The notes: a model not told the origin generated them from the letters alone. Shown: positions 49,583-57,034, counted from the first letter of the stretch. The stretch: DNA of 64,000 bases from Streptomyces formicae (GCF_002556545.1 NZ_CP022685.1:3946001-4010000), one strand, 5' to 3'. A program made the numbers and translations.

Positions 49583-51088
49583 CTGACTGTCCACCACCTC
49601 AACCAGCTCCTGCTCGTCTGCTCGCTCGTTCTGCTCGTCGCGGTGGCGGCGGTCCGCATCTCGTCGCGCAGCGGGCTCCCCAGCCTGCTGCTCTACCTCG
49701 GCATCGGCGTCGCGATAGGCCAGGACGGCATCGGCAACGTCACCTTCAACAACGCCGAGCTGACGCAGGTCATCGGCTATGCCGCCCTGGTCGTGATCCT
49801 CGCCGAGGGCGGCCTCGGCACGAAGTGGAAAGAGGTCAAGCCGGCCCTGCCGGCGGCGGCCGCGCTCTCGACCCTCGGCGTCGCCGTCAGCGTCGGCGTC
49901 ACGGCCGCGGGCGCGCACTACCTCGTCGGTCTGGAATGGCGCCAGGCGCTGATCATCGGCGCCGTGGTCTCCTCCACGGACGCGGCGGCGGTCTTCTCCG
50001 TCCTGCGGAAGGTGCCGCTCCCCTCGCGCGTGACGGGCGTCCTCGAAGCGGAGTCGGGCTTCAACGACGCCCCGGTGGTCATCCTCGTCGTGGCGTTCTC
50101 CACGGCGGGCCCCGTGGACGCCTGGTACCTGCTGATCGGCAAGATCGCCCTGGAGCTGGCGATAGGCGCGGCGATCGGCCTCGCGGTCGGCTGGCTGGGC
50201 GCCTACGGCCTGCGGCACGTGGCCCTGCCCGCCTCCGGCCTGTACCCCATCGCCGTCATGGCCATCGCGGTCGCGGCGTACGCGGCGGGCGCCATGGCCC
50301 ACGGCAGCGGCTTCCTCGCCGTCTACCTCGCCTCGATGGTCCTCGGCAACGCCAAGCTGCCGCACTGGCCCGCCACCCGCGGCTTCGCCGAGGGGCTCGG
50401 CTGGCTCGCCCAGATCGGCATGTTCGTCCTGCTCGGCCTCCTGGTGACCCCGCACGACCTGCTCGACGACACCTGGCCCGCGATCGTCATCGGCCTGGTC
50501 CTGACGATGGTGGCGCGGCCCCTCGAAGTCGTCCTCAGCCTGCTGCCGTTCCGCATGCCCTGGCAGGAGAAGGCGCTGCTCTCCTGGGCGGGCCTGCGCG
50601 GCGCCGTGCCCATCATCCTGGCGACCATCCCGATGGTGGGCGGCGTCGAGGACAGCCAGCGGATCTTCAACATCGTCTTCGTCCTGGTCGTCGTCTACAC
50701 CCTGATCCAGGGCCCCACGCTGCCCTGGCTGGCCCGGAAGCTGCGCCTGGGCGACTCCTCGGAGGCCGCCGACCTCGGCATCGAGTCGGCGCCCCTGGAG
50801 CGGCTGCGCGGCCACCTGCTGTCGGTGGACATCCCCAAGGAATCGCGGATGCACGGCGTCGAGGTCGGCGAGCTGCGGCTGCCCCAGGGCGCCGCGGTCA
50901 CGCTCGTCGTCCGCGACGGCGAATCGTTCGTCCCGCTGCCCGCGACGGTGCTGCGGCGCGGAGACGAGCTCCTGGTGGTGGCCACCGACCCGGTGCGGGA
51001 CGCCGCCGAGAAGCGGCTGCGCGCGGTCGGCCACGGCGGCAAGCTGGCCGGGTGGCTGGGAACCGACGGAGGAAAGCACCAATCGTAG
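49583..51088 (+). CDS. Potassium/proton antiporter, CPA1 type with RCK_C domain
   Basis: 501 residues. Membrane part of about 400 residues with twelve or more helices; VSSTDAAAVFSVLRKVPLP and LEAESGFNDAPVVILV carry the conserved Asp pair of CPA1 exchangers. The C-terminal 110 residues (ESRMHGVEVGELRLPQGAAV, LRRGDELLVVATDPV) are a TrkA-C/RCK_C domain, which in related K+ exporters binds c-di-AMP or nucleotides. The start is uncertain: GGAGGAAGG precedes a CTG at 49583 (TVHHLNQLLLV); TTG codons at 49523 and 49535 lie in the leader repeat and lack ribosome-binding sites. Confidence 0.88.
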   Translation: MTVHHLNQLLLVCSLVLLVAVAAVRISSRSGLPSLLLYLGIGVAIGQDGIGNVTFNNAELTQVIGYAALVVILAEGGLGTKWKEVKPALPAAAALSTLGVAVSVGVTAAGAHYLVGLEWRQALIIGAVVSSTDAAAVFSVLRKVPLPSRVTGVLEAESGFNDAPVVILVVAFSTAGPVDAWYLLIGKIALELAIGAAIGLAVGWLGAYGLRHVALPASGLYPIAVMAIAVAAYAAGAMAHGSGFLAVYLASMVLGNAKLPHWPATRGFAEGLGWLAQIGMFVLLGLLVTPHDLLDDTWPAIVIGLVLTMVARPLEVVLSLLPFRMPWQEKALLSWAGLRGAVPIILATIPMVGGVEDSQRIFNIVFVLVVVYTLIQGPTLPWLARKLRLGDSSEAADLGIESAPLERLRGHLLSVDIPKESRMHGVEVGELRLPQGAAVTLVVRDGESFVPLPATVLRRGDELLVVATDPVRDAAEKRLRAVGHGGKLAGWLGTDGGKHQS

Positions 51089-51141
51089 GTGGCGGGGGTC
51101 TCATCGGCTGCGATCACAGGGGCAGATGAGGCCATTCCCTG

Positions 51142-51314
51142 TAGGATGAAGGCACCAGATCGAACCAACTCTGCCTGAAGCAGAGCTGGCGCGACCGTAT
51201 GGCGGTCGAGGCACCCCCGCAGTGGAGCCCGGCATCTACCGCAGTTCCGCGCAAGAGGACAGCTCTCGGCGCCCCCGCACGGGCGCGCTACCAGGCGGCA
51301 GAAAGGCACGGGCC
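51142..51314 (+). promoter_or_regulatory. Promoter box and structured 5' leader of the MFS gene
   Basis: TAGGAT at 51142-51147 could start a leader of about 160 nt. It contains CTCTGC-CTGAA-GCAGAG (51169-51185, extended by CCA/TGG across one mismatch), then CGACCG-TATGG-CGGTCG (51192-51208), then CCGGCATCTACCGCAG and a GC-rich segment ending GGCGGCAGAAAGG before the start codon. I cannot assign it to a known riboswitch class. Confidence 0.45.
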
Positions 51315-52586
51315 GTGGCATCCACGGTCACCGAATCCCGCCCGGGCTACGGACAGCTCCTGCGCACCCCTCGCGCCTGGACGTTCCTGCTCCCCGGCTT
51401 CGCCGCACGTCAGCCGTTCGCGATGCTCACCATCTCGATCGTGCTCCTCGTGCAGCACACCACCGGCTCCTACGGCATCGCGGGCGCCGTCTCCGCCGTC
51501 ACTGGCGTCTCCATGGCGATGTTCGCGCCGTTCAGCGGCAAGCTCGCCGACCGCTTCGGACAGCGCGCCGTGCTGCTGCCCGGCGTGCTCGTGCACTCCG
51601 CCTCGGTGCTCGCCATGACGGCCCTCGCGCTCTCCGACGCCCCCTTGTGGGCGCTTTTCGTCGCCGCCGTGCCCGCGGGTGCCTCGACGCCGCAGATCGG
51701 CCCCATGGTGCGCGCCCGCTGGGCCGCGAAGCTGCAGGACTCCCCGCTGGCCGGGACGGCGGCCGCCTTCGAGTCGGTCACCGACGAGCTGACCTTCGTC
51801 CTCGGCCCGCTCTTCGCGACCGCGCTGTGCACCACGATCGACCCGGCCGCCGGACTGCTCACCGAGGCCGGACTCACGCTGGTGGGCGGCCTGCTGTTCG
51901 CCGCCCAGAAGAGCACCCAGCCCAAGCCGCACGCGCACGGCGCGGAGCACGCACGCGTGGAGCACGTCTCCGCGCTGCGCATCCCCGGCGTGCGGGTCCT
52001 GATCGTCACGTTCCTCGGCATCGGCGCCGTCTTCGGCGGCATGCAGGTCTCGCTCGCCGCCTTCACCGAGTCGATCGGCGAGCCCGGCCTGAACGGCGTC
52101 CTGTACGGGACGTTCGCCGCGGGCAACATGCTCTCCGGCATCGCCTGCGGCGCCATCGCCTGGAAGGTCTCCCCGCAGCGACGCCTCCTCGTCGGTTACG
52201 CGGCGCTGACCCTGATGGCCTCAGGACTGTGGGCCGCGCACTCCGCGCTCCTGCTCGCCGGACTCGGCCTGCTCGTCGGCATCTGCATCGCTCCCGCGCT
52301 GATCAGCGGCTACACCCTGGTCGACAAGCTGGTCCCGCCGACGGGCCGCACGGAGGCCTTCACCTGGCTCACCGGCGCCGTCGCGCTCGGCCAGGCGGCC
52401 GCCGTCACGGTCGCGGGACAGCTGGAGGACCGCTTCTGGGACGGTGCCGGATTCCTGGTCCCCTTGGGGGGCACGGCACTGGCCTTCGTGGTGCTGATCG
52501 CCCTGCGCTCGCGGCTCGTGCCGAAGGCGCCTGGGCGGACGGTGGCGCGTGGCGTGGGTCACCGCACGCCGGTCACGGTGGACTGA
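51315..52586 (+). CDS. MFS transporter
   Basis: 423 residues, twelve helices. Starts at GTG 51315 with AAAGG upstream; sequence VASTVTESRPGYGQLLRTPRAW. Characteristic loop FSGKLADRFGQRAVLLPG between helices 2 and 3 and a long central loop with His residues (KPHAHGAEHARVEHVS). Similar proteins are annotated as MFS exporters of unknown substrate. A longer frame from 51222 would run through the structured leader and is not supported. The stop lies 31 bp before the CIRCE element of fmdB. Confidence 0.83.
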   Translation: MASTVTESRPGYGQLLRTPRAWTFLLPGFAARQPFAMLTISIVLLVQHTTGSYGIAGAVSAVTGVSMAMFAPFSGKLADRFGQRAVLLPGVLVHSASVLAMTALALSDAPLWALFVAAVPAGASTPQIGPMVRARWAAKLQDSPLAGTAAAFESVTDELTFVLGPLFATALCTTIDPAAGLLTEAGLTLVGGLLFAAQKSTQPKPHAHGAEHARVEHVSALRIPGVRVLIVTFLGIGAVFGGMQVSLAAFTESIGEPGLNGVLYGTFAAGNMLSGIACGAIAWKVSPQRRLLVGYAALTLMASGLWAAHSALLLAGLGLLVGICIAPALISGYTLVDKLVPPTGRTEAFTWLTGAVALGQAAAVTVAGQLEDRFWDGAGFLVPLGGTALAFVVLIALRSRLVPKAPGRTVARGVGHRTPVTVD

Positions 52587-52607
52587 TCTCGCGGAATACG
52601 TCACTAT
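52579..52607 (+). promoter_or_regulatory. Candidate promoter of the fmdB-type gene
   Basis: TGGACT (52579-52584), 17 bp, CACTAT (52602-52607). A start site near 52614 would place the CIRCE element at +4. Confidence 0.4.
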
Positions 52608-52616
52608 GGACCGTCG

Positions 52617-52643
52617 TTAGCACTCATCGAGTGAGAGTGCCAG
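52617..52643 (+). promoter_or_regulatory. CIRCE element (HrcA operator)
   Basis: TTAGCACTC-N9-GAGTGCCAG, 16 of 18 bases of the canonical TTAGCACTC-N9-GAGTGCTAA with the exact 9-bp spacer. The right arm runs into AGGAGGAAG, the ribosome-binding site of the next gene, 10 bp from its GTG. HrcA binding should block expression, and heat shock should release it. Confidence 0.75.
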
Positions 52644-52653
52644 GAGGAAGCAA

Positions 52654-52998
52654 GTGCCGACGTACCAGTACCAGTGCACCGAATGTGGCGAGGGCCTCGA
52701 GGCGGTGCAGAAGTTCACCGATGACGCCCTGACCGTGTGCCCCAACTGCGACGGACGCCTCAAGAAGGTGTTCTCGGCGGTCGGCATCGTCTTCAAGGGA
52801 TCCGGTTTCTACCGCAACGACAGCCGCGGCTCGTCGTCGAGCAGCACGCCGGCCACGTCGAAGGGATCCGACGCGAAGTCCTCTTCGTCGTCCTCGGATT
52901 CTTCGTCGTCCTCGTCGACGTCCTCCTCCTCGGACTCGAAGTCGTCCGGCTCCTCCTCGTCGACGTCATCGTCCTCGTCGTCGAGCTCGGCCGCGTAG
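52654..52998 (+). CDS. FmdB family zinc-ribbon protein with poly-Ser tail
   Basis: 114 residues. FmdB-type putative regulator fold: MPTYQYQCTECGEGLEAVQK, VCPNCDGRLKKVFS and GIVFKGSGFYRND, with four Cys for one zinc. The last 55 residues are more than half Ser with a few Asp, Lys and Thr, longer than in most members. GTG at 52654 behind AGGAGGAAG. FmdB-like proteins were linked to the amide porin regulator in one organism, but the general function is unknown. The CIRCE operator in front ties it to heat shock. Confidence 0.88.
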   Translation: MPTYQYQCTECGEGLEAVQKFTDDALTVCPNCDGRLKKVFSAVGIVFKGSGFYRNDSRGSSSSSTPATSKGSDAKSSSSSSDSSSSSSTSSSSDSKSSGSSSSTSSSSSSSSAA

Positions 52999-53080
52999 CG
53001 CTTCAGCGTCTTTCCCAGGACCTCGCCGTTCACGACGGCGGGGTCCTCGGCGTTCTCCGGGTGGCGCCTTCGGGGCCGGG

Positions 53081-53116
53081 TTCTCCGGTCTCTCCGGGTT
53101 CTCCGGGTTCTCCCGG
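53081..53116. repeat. Four 9-bp tandem units
   Basis: TTCTCCGGT, CTCTCCGGG, TTCTCCGGG and TTCTCCCGG in tandem, 15 bp before the promoter box of the next gene. Confidence 0.6.
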
Positions 53117-53130
53117 TTTTCGCGCGCGGA

Positions 53131-53136
53131 TACTGT
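53131..53136 (+). promoter_or_regulatory. -10 box TACTGT for leaderless MTA phosphorylase gene
   Basis: TACTGT, then GCGGTCC and the ATG at 53144. Confidence 0.5.
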
Positions 53137-53143
53137 GCGGTCC

Positions 53144-53995
53144 ATGGTGAACACGGCGAACGCGACGCGGGCCGAGATCGGCGTGATCGGTGGCTCCGGC
53201 TTCTACTCCTTCCTCAACCGGGTGACCGAGGTCCAGGTCGACACCCCCTACGGAGCGCCCAGCGACTCCCTCTTCCTCGGTGAGGTCGCGGGACGCCGGG
53301 TCGCCTTCCTGCCCCGGCACGGCCGCGGCCACCATCTGCCACCGCACCGCATCAACTACCGCGCGAACCTCTGGGCGCTGCGGTCCGTGGGCGTGCGACA
53401 GGTGCTCGGCCCCTGCGCGGTCGGCGGACTGCGGGCCGAGTACGGGCCCGGGACGCTGCTGGTCCCCGACCAGCTCGTGGACCGCACGAAGTCGCGTGCG
53501 CAGACGTACTTCGACGGGGTGCCGCTGCCCGACGGCGACGTGCCCAACGTCGTGCACGTGTCGCTCGCCGATCCGTACTGCCCCGTGGGGCGCGGCGCCG
53601 CGCTGAAGGCGGCGCGCGGCCGGGGGTGGGAGCCGGTGGACGGCGGGACGCTCGTGGTGGTCGAGGGGCCGCGCTTCTCGACCCGCGCGGAATCGCTCTG
53701 GCACGCGGCACAGGGCTGGTCGGTGGTGGGCATGACCGGGCACCCCGAGGCGGTGCTCGCCCGTGAACTGGAGCTCTGCTACACGTCGTTGACACTGGTC
53801 ACAGACCTGGACGCGGGCGCGGAGACCGGTGAGGGCGTCTCGCACGACGAGGTGCTCCAGGTGTTCGCCGCCAACGTGGACCGGCTGCGGGGCGTCCTGT
53901 TCGACGCGGTGGCGGGGCTGCCTGCCGACGGGGAGAGGGAGTGCCTGTGCGCGGGGGCGCTGGGTGGGATGGATCCGGGGATCCGGCTGCCGTGA
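53144..53995 (+). CDS. mtnP: S-methyl-5'-thioadenosine phosphorylase
   Basis: 283 residues. PNP/MTAP family, type 2: IGVIGGSGFYSF phosphate loop, VAFLPRHGRGHHLPPHRINYRANLWAL, NVVHVSLADPYC, VVVEGPRFSTRAES and VVGMTGHPEAVLARELELCYTSLTLVTDLDAG. It cleaves methylthioadenosine to adenine and methylthioribose-1-phosphate. ATG 53144 is chosen over one three codons upstream, since TACTGT lies 7 nt before it. No other methionine-salvage gene is near. Confidence 0.93.
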   Translation: MVNTANATRAEIGVIGGSGFYSFLNRVTEVQVDTPYGAPSDSLFLGEVAGRRVAFLPRHGRGHHLPPHRINYRANLWALRSVGVRQVLGPCAVGGLRAEYGPGTLLVPDQLVDRTKSRAQTYFDGVPLPDGDVPNVVHVSLADPYCPVGRGAALKAARGRGWEPVDGGTLVVVEGPRFSTRAESLWHAAQGWSVVGMTGHPEAVLARELELCYTSLTLVTDLDAGAETGEGVSHDEVLQVFAANVDRLRGVLFDAVAGLPADGERECLCAGALGGMDPGIRLP

Positions 53996-54037
53996 CCGGC
54001 CGCTGAGGGCGCGGAACTTCCCCTTCGGGTGAGGGAG

Positions 54038-54064
54038 TTGTCCACAAGCTGCGGTCAGTCCACA
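54038..54064 (+). promoter_or_regulatory. Two DnaA-box-like sites
   Basis: TTGTCCACA (54038-54046) is a perfect Streptomyces DnaA box; CAGTCCACA (54056-54064) is one mismatch off. Same orientation, 18 bp apart, in the gap before the SAF-domain gene. Confidence 0.4.
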
Positions 54065-54096
54065 GGGCTCAGCGGGAATCGGCGCGGGCCTGCATC

Positions 54097-54693
54097 GTGA
54101 GAGCGCAAGCCGAGCTCTTCGCACCGCAGGCGGTGGTTGTCGTGTCCCACGTCCCTTCTCAGCCCCATGCTTCTTCTCGGTCCCCTCAGCCCTATCAGCC
54201 CCAACCGGTAGTCCGTCGCGCGGTCCCGCTCTTCGCCCCCGTGCGGGTGCGCGGCGGGCACCCGCGGCTGCGCGGGCTGCTGCGGCACAGACGGCGCGCC
54301 CTGGCCGCGGGCCTCGCGATGGCCGCAGCCGCGCTCGCGACCGCGGGTCCCGGGGACGCCGCACCGCCCCGGGCGCGCGCGGCCGCCGCGGAACCCGCGC
54401 GTGAGCAACGGTCCGTGGAGCGGGTGACGGCGCCGGTGCGGATCGCCGACGCGGACGCGGTGCGTCTGCTGCGCCCCGGCGACCGCGTGGACGTGATCGC
54501 CGCCGACGGATCGCCCGCGGGCGGCGGCGCACCCCGCGTGGTGGCCGCGGGAGCGCGCGTTTCGGAGGTGCCCGAGCGAGGGGAAGGTCCCGTCGAGAGC
54601 GGCGCGTTGGTGGTGCTTTCGGTGCGACGGGACACGGCGGCGCGGCTCGCGGGAGCCGGTGCGCAGGCGCGTCTGGCGGTGACGCTGCGGTGA
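54097..54693 (+). CDS. SAF-domain (CpaB/RcpC-like) protein
   Basis: 198 residues from GTG 54097; GTG 54145 (SHVPSQPHAS) is an alternative, and neither has a good ribosome-binding site. Arg-rich N-terminus, one span (about 70-88, LAAGLAMAAAALATAGPG), then the SAF-like part VTAPVRIADADAVRLLRPGDRVDVIAA and ALVVLSVRRDTAARLAGAG. CpaB/RcpC proteins stabilise Flp pilus secretins, but no other pilus gene is near and actinobacteria lack the outer membrane. Function unknown. Confidence 0.78.
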   Translation: MRAQAELFAPQAVVVVSHVPSQPHASSRSPQPYQPQPVVRRAVPLFAPVRVRGGHPRLRGLLRHRRRALAAGLAMAAAALATAGPGDAAPPRARAAAAEPAREQRSVERVTAPVRIADADAVRLLRPGDRVDVIAADGSPAGGGAPRVVAAGARVSEVPERGEGPVESGALVVLSVRRDTAARLAGAGAQARLAVTLR

Positions 54694-54726
54694 ACAGGAG
54701 CGTTCACGATCGCACTGAACTCCTGT
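54694..54726 (+). terminator. Hairpin after the SAF-domain gene
   Basis: ACAGGA (54694-54699) and TCCTGT (54721-54726), with GTTC/GAAC inside. It begins right after the stop codon. No U-tract. Confidence 0.45.
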
Positions 54727-54831
54727 CAAGTCGCCCGTTCGTGAGAGCGAATTGGACAGGCCAGCCACGGTCTGACGTAGGTTGCGAAGTTGTTTGTCCA
54801 GCAACCCGCACGTGCAACGAAAGGCCTCGTG

Positions 54832-55308
54832 GTGAGCGAGAAGAAGGAACCGGGCGTCTGGGAGGGCTTCAAGGCCTTCCTGATGCGCGGCAATGTCGTC
54901 GACCTGGCGGTCGCGGTGGTCATCGGCGCCGCGTTCACGAACATCGTGAACTCGGTGGTCAAGGGTGTCATCAACCCGCTCGTCGGCGCCTTCGGGACGA
55001 AGGATCTCGACCACTACAGCTCGTGCCTGAAGGCACCGTGCGAGATGAAGGCCGACGGGACGGTCGCCAGCGGCATCCCGATCATGTGGGGTTCCGTGCT
55101 CAGCGCGGTCCTCAGCTTCGTGATCACCGCGGCCGTCGTGTACTTCCTGATGGTCCTGCCGATGGCCAAGTACCTGGCCAAGCAGGCCCAGCGGAAGGCC
55201 GCGAAGGAGGGCACCCAGGAGATCCTGGAGGTGTCCGAGCTGGAGGTGCTCAAGGAGATCCGCGACGCCCTGGTGGCGCAGCGCGGCTCGGGGCACCGCG
55301 AGGAGTAG
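54832..55308 (+). CDS. mscL: Large-conductance mechanosensitive channel
   Basis: 158 residues. MscL with the typical N-terminal amphipathic part GVWEGFKAFLMRGNVVDLAVAVVIGAAFTNIV (TM1), a periplasmic-side loop of about 40 residues with two Cys (YSSCLKAPCEM), TM2 (SVLSAVLSFVITAAVVYFLMV) and a C-terminal helix VSELEVLKEIRDAL. It opens under membrane tension to release solutes. GTG at 54832 with GAAAGG at 8 nt. Confidence 0.95.
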   Translation: MSEKKEPGVWEGFKAFLMRGNVVDLAVAVVIGAAFTNIVNSVVKGVINPLVGAFGTKDLDHYSSCLKAPCEMKADGTVASGIPIMWGSVLSAVLSFVITAAVVYFLMVLPMAKYLAKQAQRKAAKEGTQEILEVSELEVLKEIRDALVAQRGSGHREE

Positions 55309-55315
55309 CGCCCGC

Positions 55316-55525
55316 TCAGAGGTGGTGGGGCGGCTTCTCGTCGAGGAAGCGGGCCAGGTCGGCGGCGCTGTCGCCACCGGCTTCGGCCCGCTCGCCCCAC
55401 CCACGGTCCGTGTCGTCCGAAGACTGCTGCGACAGCGGATCGTCGAAGACCAGAGCGGGCTTCGGCTTCTTCGGATCCTTCGGCTTCTCCGGATCGCGCG
55501 GTTCGGGGGCGGGGGCGGTACTCAT
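55316..55525 (-). CDS. Small conserved protein of unknown function
   Basis: 69 residues. N-terminal half is Pro/Lys/Asp-rich (DPEKPKDPKKPKPALVFDDP). The C-terminal end DTDRGWGERAEAGGDSAADLARFLDEKPPHHL has the look of a short conserved actinobacterial protein, and coding use of GC3 supports it. ATG at 55525 has TACCCT 6 nt upstream and GGAGG too close to be a ribosome-binding site, so it looks leaderless. Convergent with mscL, 7 bp apart. Confidence 0.75.
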   Translation of the reverse strand: MSTAPAPEPRDPEKPKDPKKPKPALVFDDPLSQQSSDDTDRGWGERAEAGGDSAADLARFLDEKPPHHL

Positions 55526-55531
55526 GCCTCC

Positions 55532-55537
55532 AGGGTA
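55532..55537 (-). promoter_or_regulatory. -10 box TACCCT for the 69-residue protein gene
   Basis: TACCCT on the minus strand, then GGAGGC and the ATG at 55525. Confidence 0.45.
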
Positions 55538-55562
55538 CGTCCGGGGAAGGGAGCGGTCCCGG

Positions 55563-56975
55563 TCAGCTCGGGGCCTCCGCGCCCTTGCGGGCGTAGAACC
55601 ACCAGCAGACGACCAGACACGTGGCGTAGAAGCCGATGAACATCCACAGCGCGGTGGTGACGGCCAGGTTGGCGAACATCGCGGGGATGAAGAAGAAGCC
55701 GTACGCCGCGATGGCCGCGGAGAATCCGGTGACCGCGCCCGACTCCATCTCGGCCTGCTTCAGCGCGGCGCCCTCCGCCTCGGGACCCTGACCCGCCGCC
55801 TTCTTCAGATGCAGGTCCCTGAAGATCACCGGGATCTGCCGGAACGTCGAGCCGTTGCCGATGCCGGAGAACGCGAAGGCGCAGAGGAACCCGACGTAGA
55901 AGGCCCAGAAACTGCCCTCGTCGCCGCCGGAGGGCAGCGCGCTGATCACGACGACCAGCGAAGCGGCCATGCCGACGAAGGACACCAGGGTGACCCGGGC
56001 GCCGCCGATCTTGTCCGACAGCCACCCGCCGGCCCAGCGGGTGAGGGCGCCGATGAAGGGCCCGACCCAGGCGTAGGTGGTGGCCTGGTAGCCCGAGGCG
56101 GAGAAGTTGTTCTTGATCAGCAGCGGCAGGCCCGCGGCGAAGCCGATGAACGAGCCGAAGGTGCCGACGTACAGCCAGGTCATCAGCCAGTTGTGCTTGC
56201 GCTTGAAGATGATCTTCTGGCGGCTGAAGGGCGCGGCGGCGACCTTGAGGTCGTTCATCAGGAACCAGGCGAGCAGTGCCATGATCACCAGGAGCGGCAC
56301 CCAGAGGAACGCGCCGTTCTGCAGCCAGACGTCCTCGTTCTTGACGGTGTCGCGCTGGGGGTCGCCCGCGGGTGCGCCGAGGACGGCCGCGGTGACGACC
56401 AGCGGGGCGACCAGCTGGACGACGGAGACGCCGAGGTTGCCGAGCCCGCCGTTGAGTCCCGCGGCGCTGCCCTTCTCCTTCTTGGGGAAGAAGAAGCCGA
56501 TGTTCGCCATCGACGAGGAGAAGTTGGCGCCGCCGATGCCGCAGACCGCGGCGATCAGGGCGAGCTCCCAGTAGGGGGTGCCGGTGTCCTGGAGCGCGAA
56601 GCCCAGCCAGAGCATGGGGGCGATCAGGATCAGCGTGGAGAACGCGGTGAACTTCCGCTCGCCGAAGATCGGCCCGATGAAGGTGTAGAGGATCCGGAAG
56701 GTGCCGCCGGTGAGTCCGGGGATGGCCGTCAGCCAGAACAGCTGCGAGGTGGTGAGGCCGAACCCGACGTCGTTGAGGCGGACCGCGGTGACCGACCAGA
56801 CCTGCCAGACGACGAAGCCGAGCATCAGGGCCGGGATGGACACCCACAGGTTCCGGTTGGCGACCTTGTGTCCCGTGGCGCGCCAGAAGGAGTCGTCCTC
56901 GGGCTGCCATTGCGCGATCGTCGAGCCGGGACGGTAGGTGTCACCCGTCCGCCGGTGGCTGGTGGGAGCACTCAT
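55563..56975 (-). CDS. narK: NarK family nitrate/nitrite transporter (copy 2)
   Basis: 470 residues, twelve helices. NarK signatures: GIGGANFSSSMANIGFFFPKK and GLNGGLGNLGVSVVQL, the Gly-rich helices that line the nitrate path. The C-terminal tail WWFYARKGAEAPS is identical to that of the copy at 60468. It exchanges or imports nitrate and exports nitrite. ATG at 56975 with TAGCGT at 6 nt and no ribosome-binding site. Upstream palindrome at 57018-57034 could bind an activator. It lies downstream of pflA in the same direction, 96 bp apart, but has its own promoter. Confidence 0.92.
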   Translation of the reverse strand: MSAPTSHRRTGDTYRPGSTIAQWQPEDDSFWRATGHKVANRNLWVSIPALMLGFVVWQVWSVTAVRLNDVGFGLTTSQLFWLTAIPGLTGGTFRILYTFIGPIFGERKFTAFSTLILIAPMLWLGFALQDTGTPYWELALIAAVCGIGGANFSSSMANIGFFFPKKEKGSAAGLNGGLGNLGVSVVQLVAPLVVTAAVLGAPAGDPQRDTVKNEDVWLQNGAFLWVPLLVIMALLAWFLMNDLKVAAAPFSRQKIIFKRKHNWLMTWLYVGTFGSFIGFAAGLPLLIKNNFSASGYQATTYAWVGPFIGALTRWAGGWLSDKIGGARVTLVSFVGMAASLVVVISALPSGGDEGSFWAFYVGFLCAFAFSGIGNGSTFRQIPVIFRDLHLKKAAGQGPEAEGAALKQAEMESGAVTGFSAAIAAYGFFFIPAMFANLAVTTALWMFIGFYATCLVVCWWFYARKGAEAPS

Positions 56976-56981
56976 GCGGCC

Positions 56982-56987
56982 ACGCTA
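56982..56987 (-). promoter_or_regulatory. -10 box TAGCGT for leaderless narK copy 2
   Basis: TAGCGT on the minus strand, then GGCCGC and the ATG at 56975. Confidence 0.5.
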
Positions 56988-57017
56988 GGCACAGCCCCTG
57001 GTGAGCGCCCGTTCGAA

Positions 57018-57034
57018 GGTCCATTCGATGGGCC
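57018..57034. promoter_or_regulatory. Palindrome upstream of narK copy 2
   Basis: GGTCCAT-TCG-ATGGGCC, one mismatch in the arms. It would lie at about -43 to -59 from a leaderless start, the position for an activator. The GGnCCATCG core is shared with the repeats upstream of pflB. Confidence 0.5.

Noticed and set aside
52809..53033. 74-codon Asp/Glu-rich minus-strand frame opposite the poly-Ser tail
   Set aside because: It is the reverse complement of Ser codons (TCG/TCC to CGA/GGA shifted to GAC/GAG); no ribosome-binding site and no independent support.
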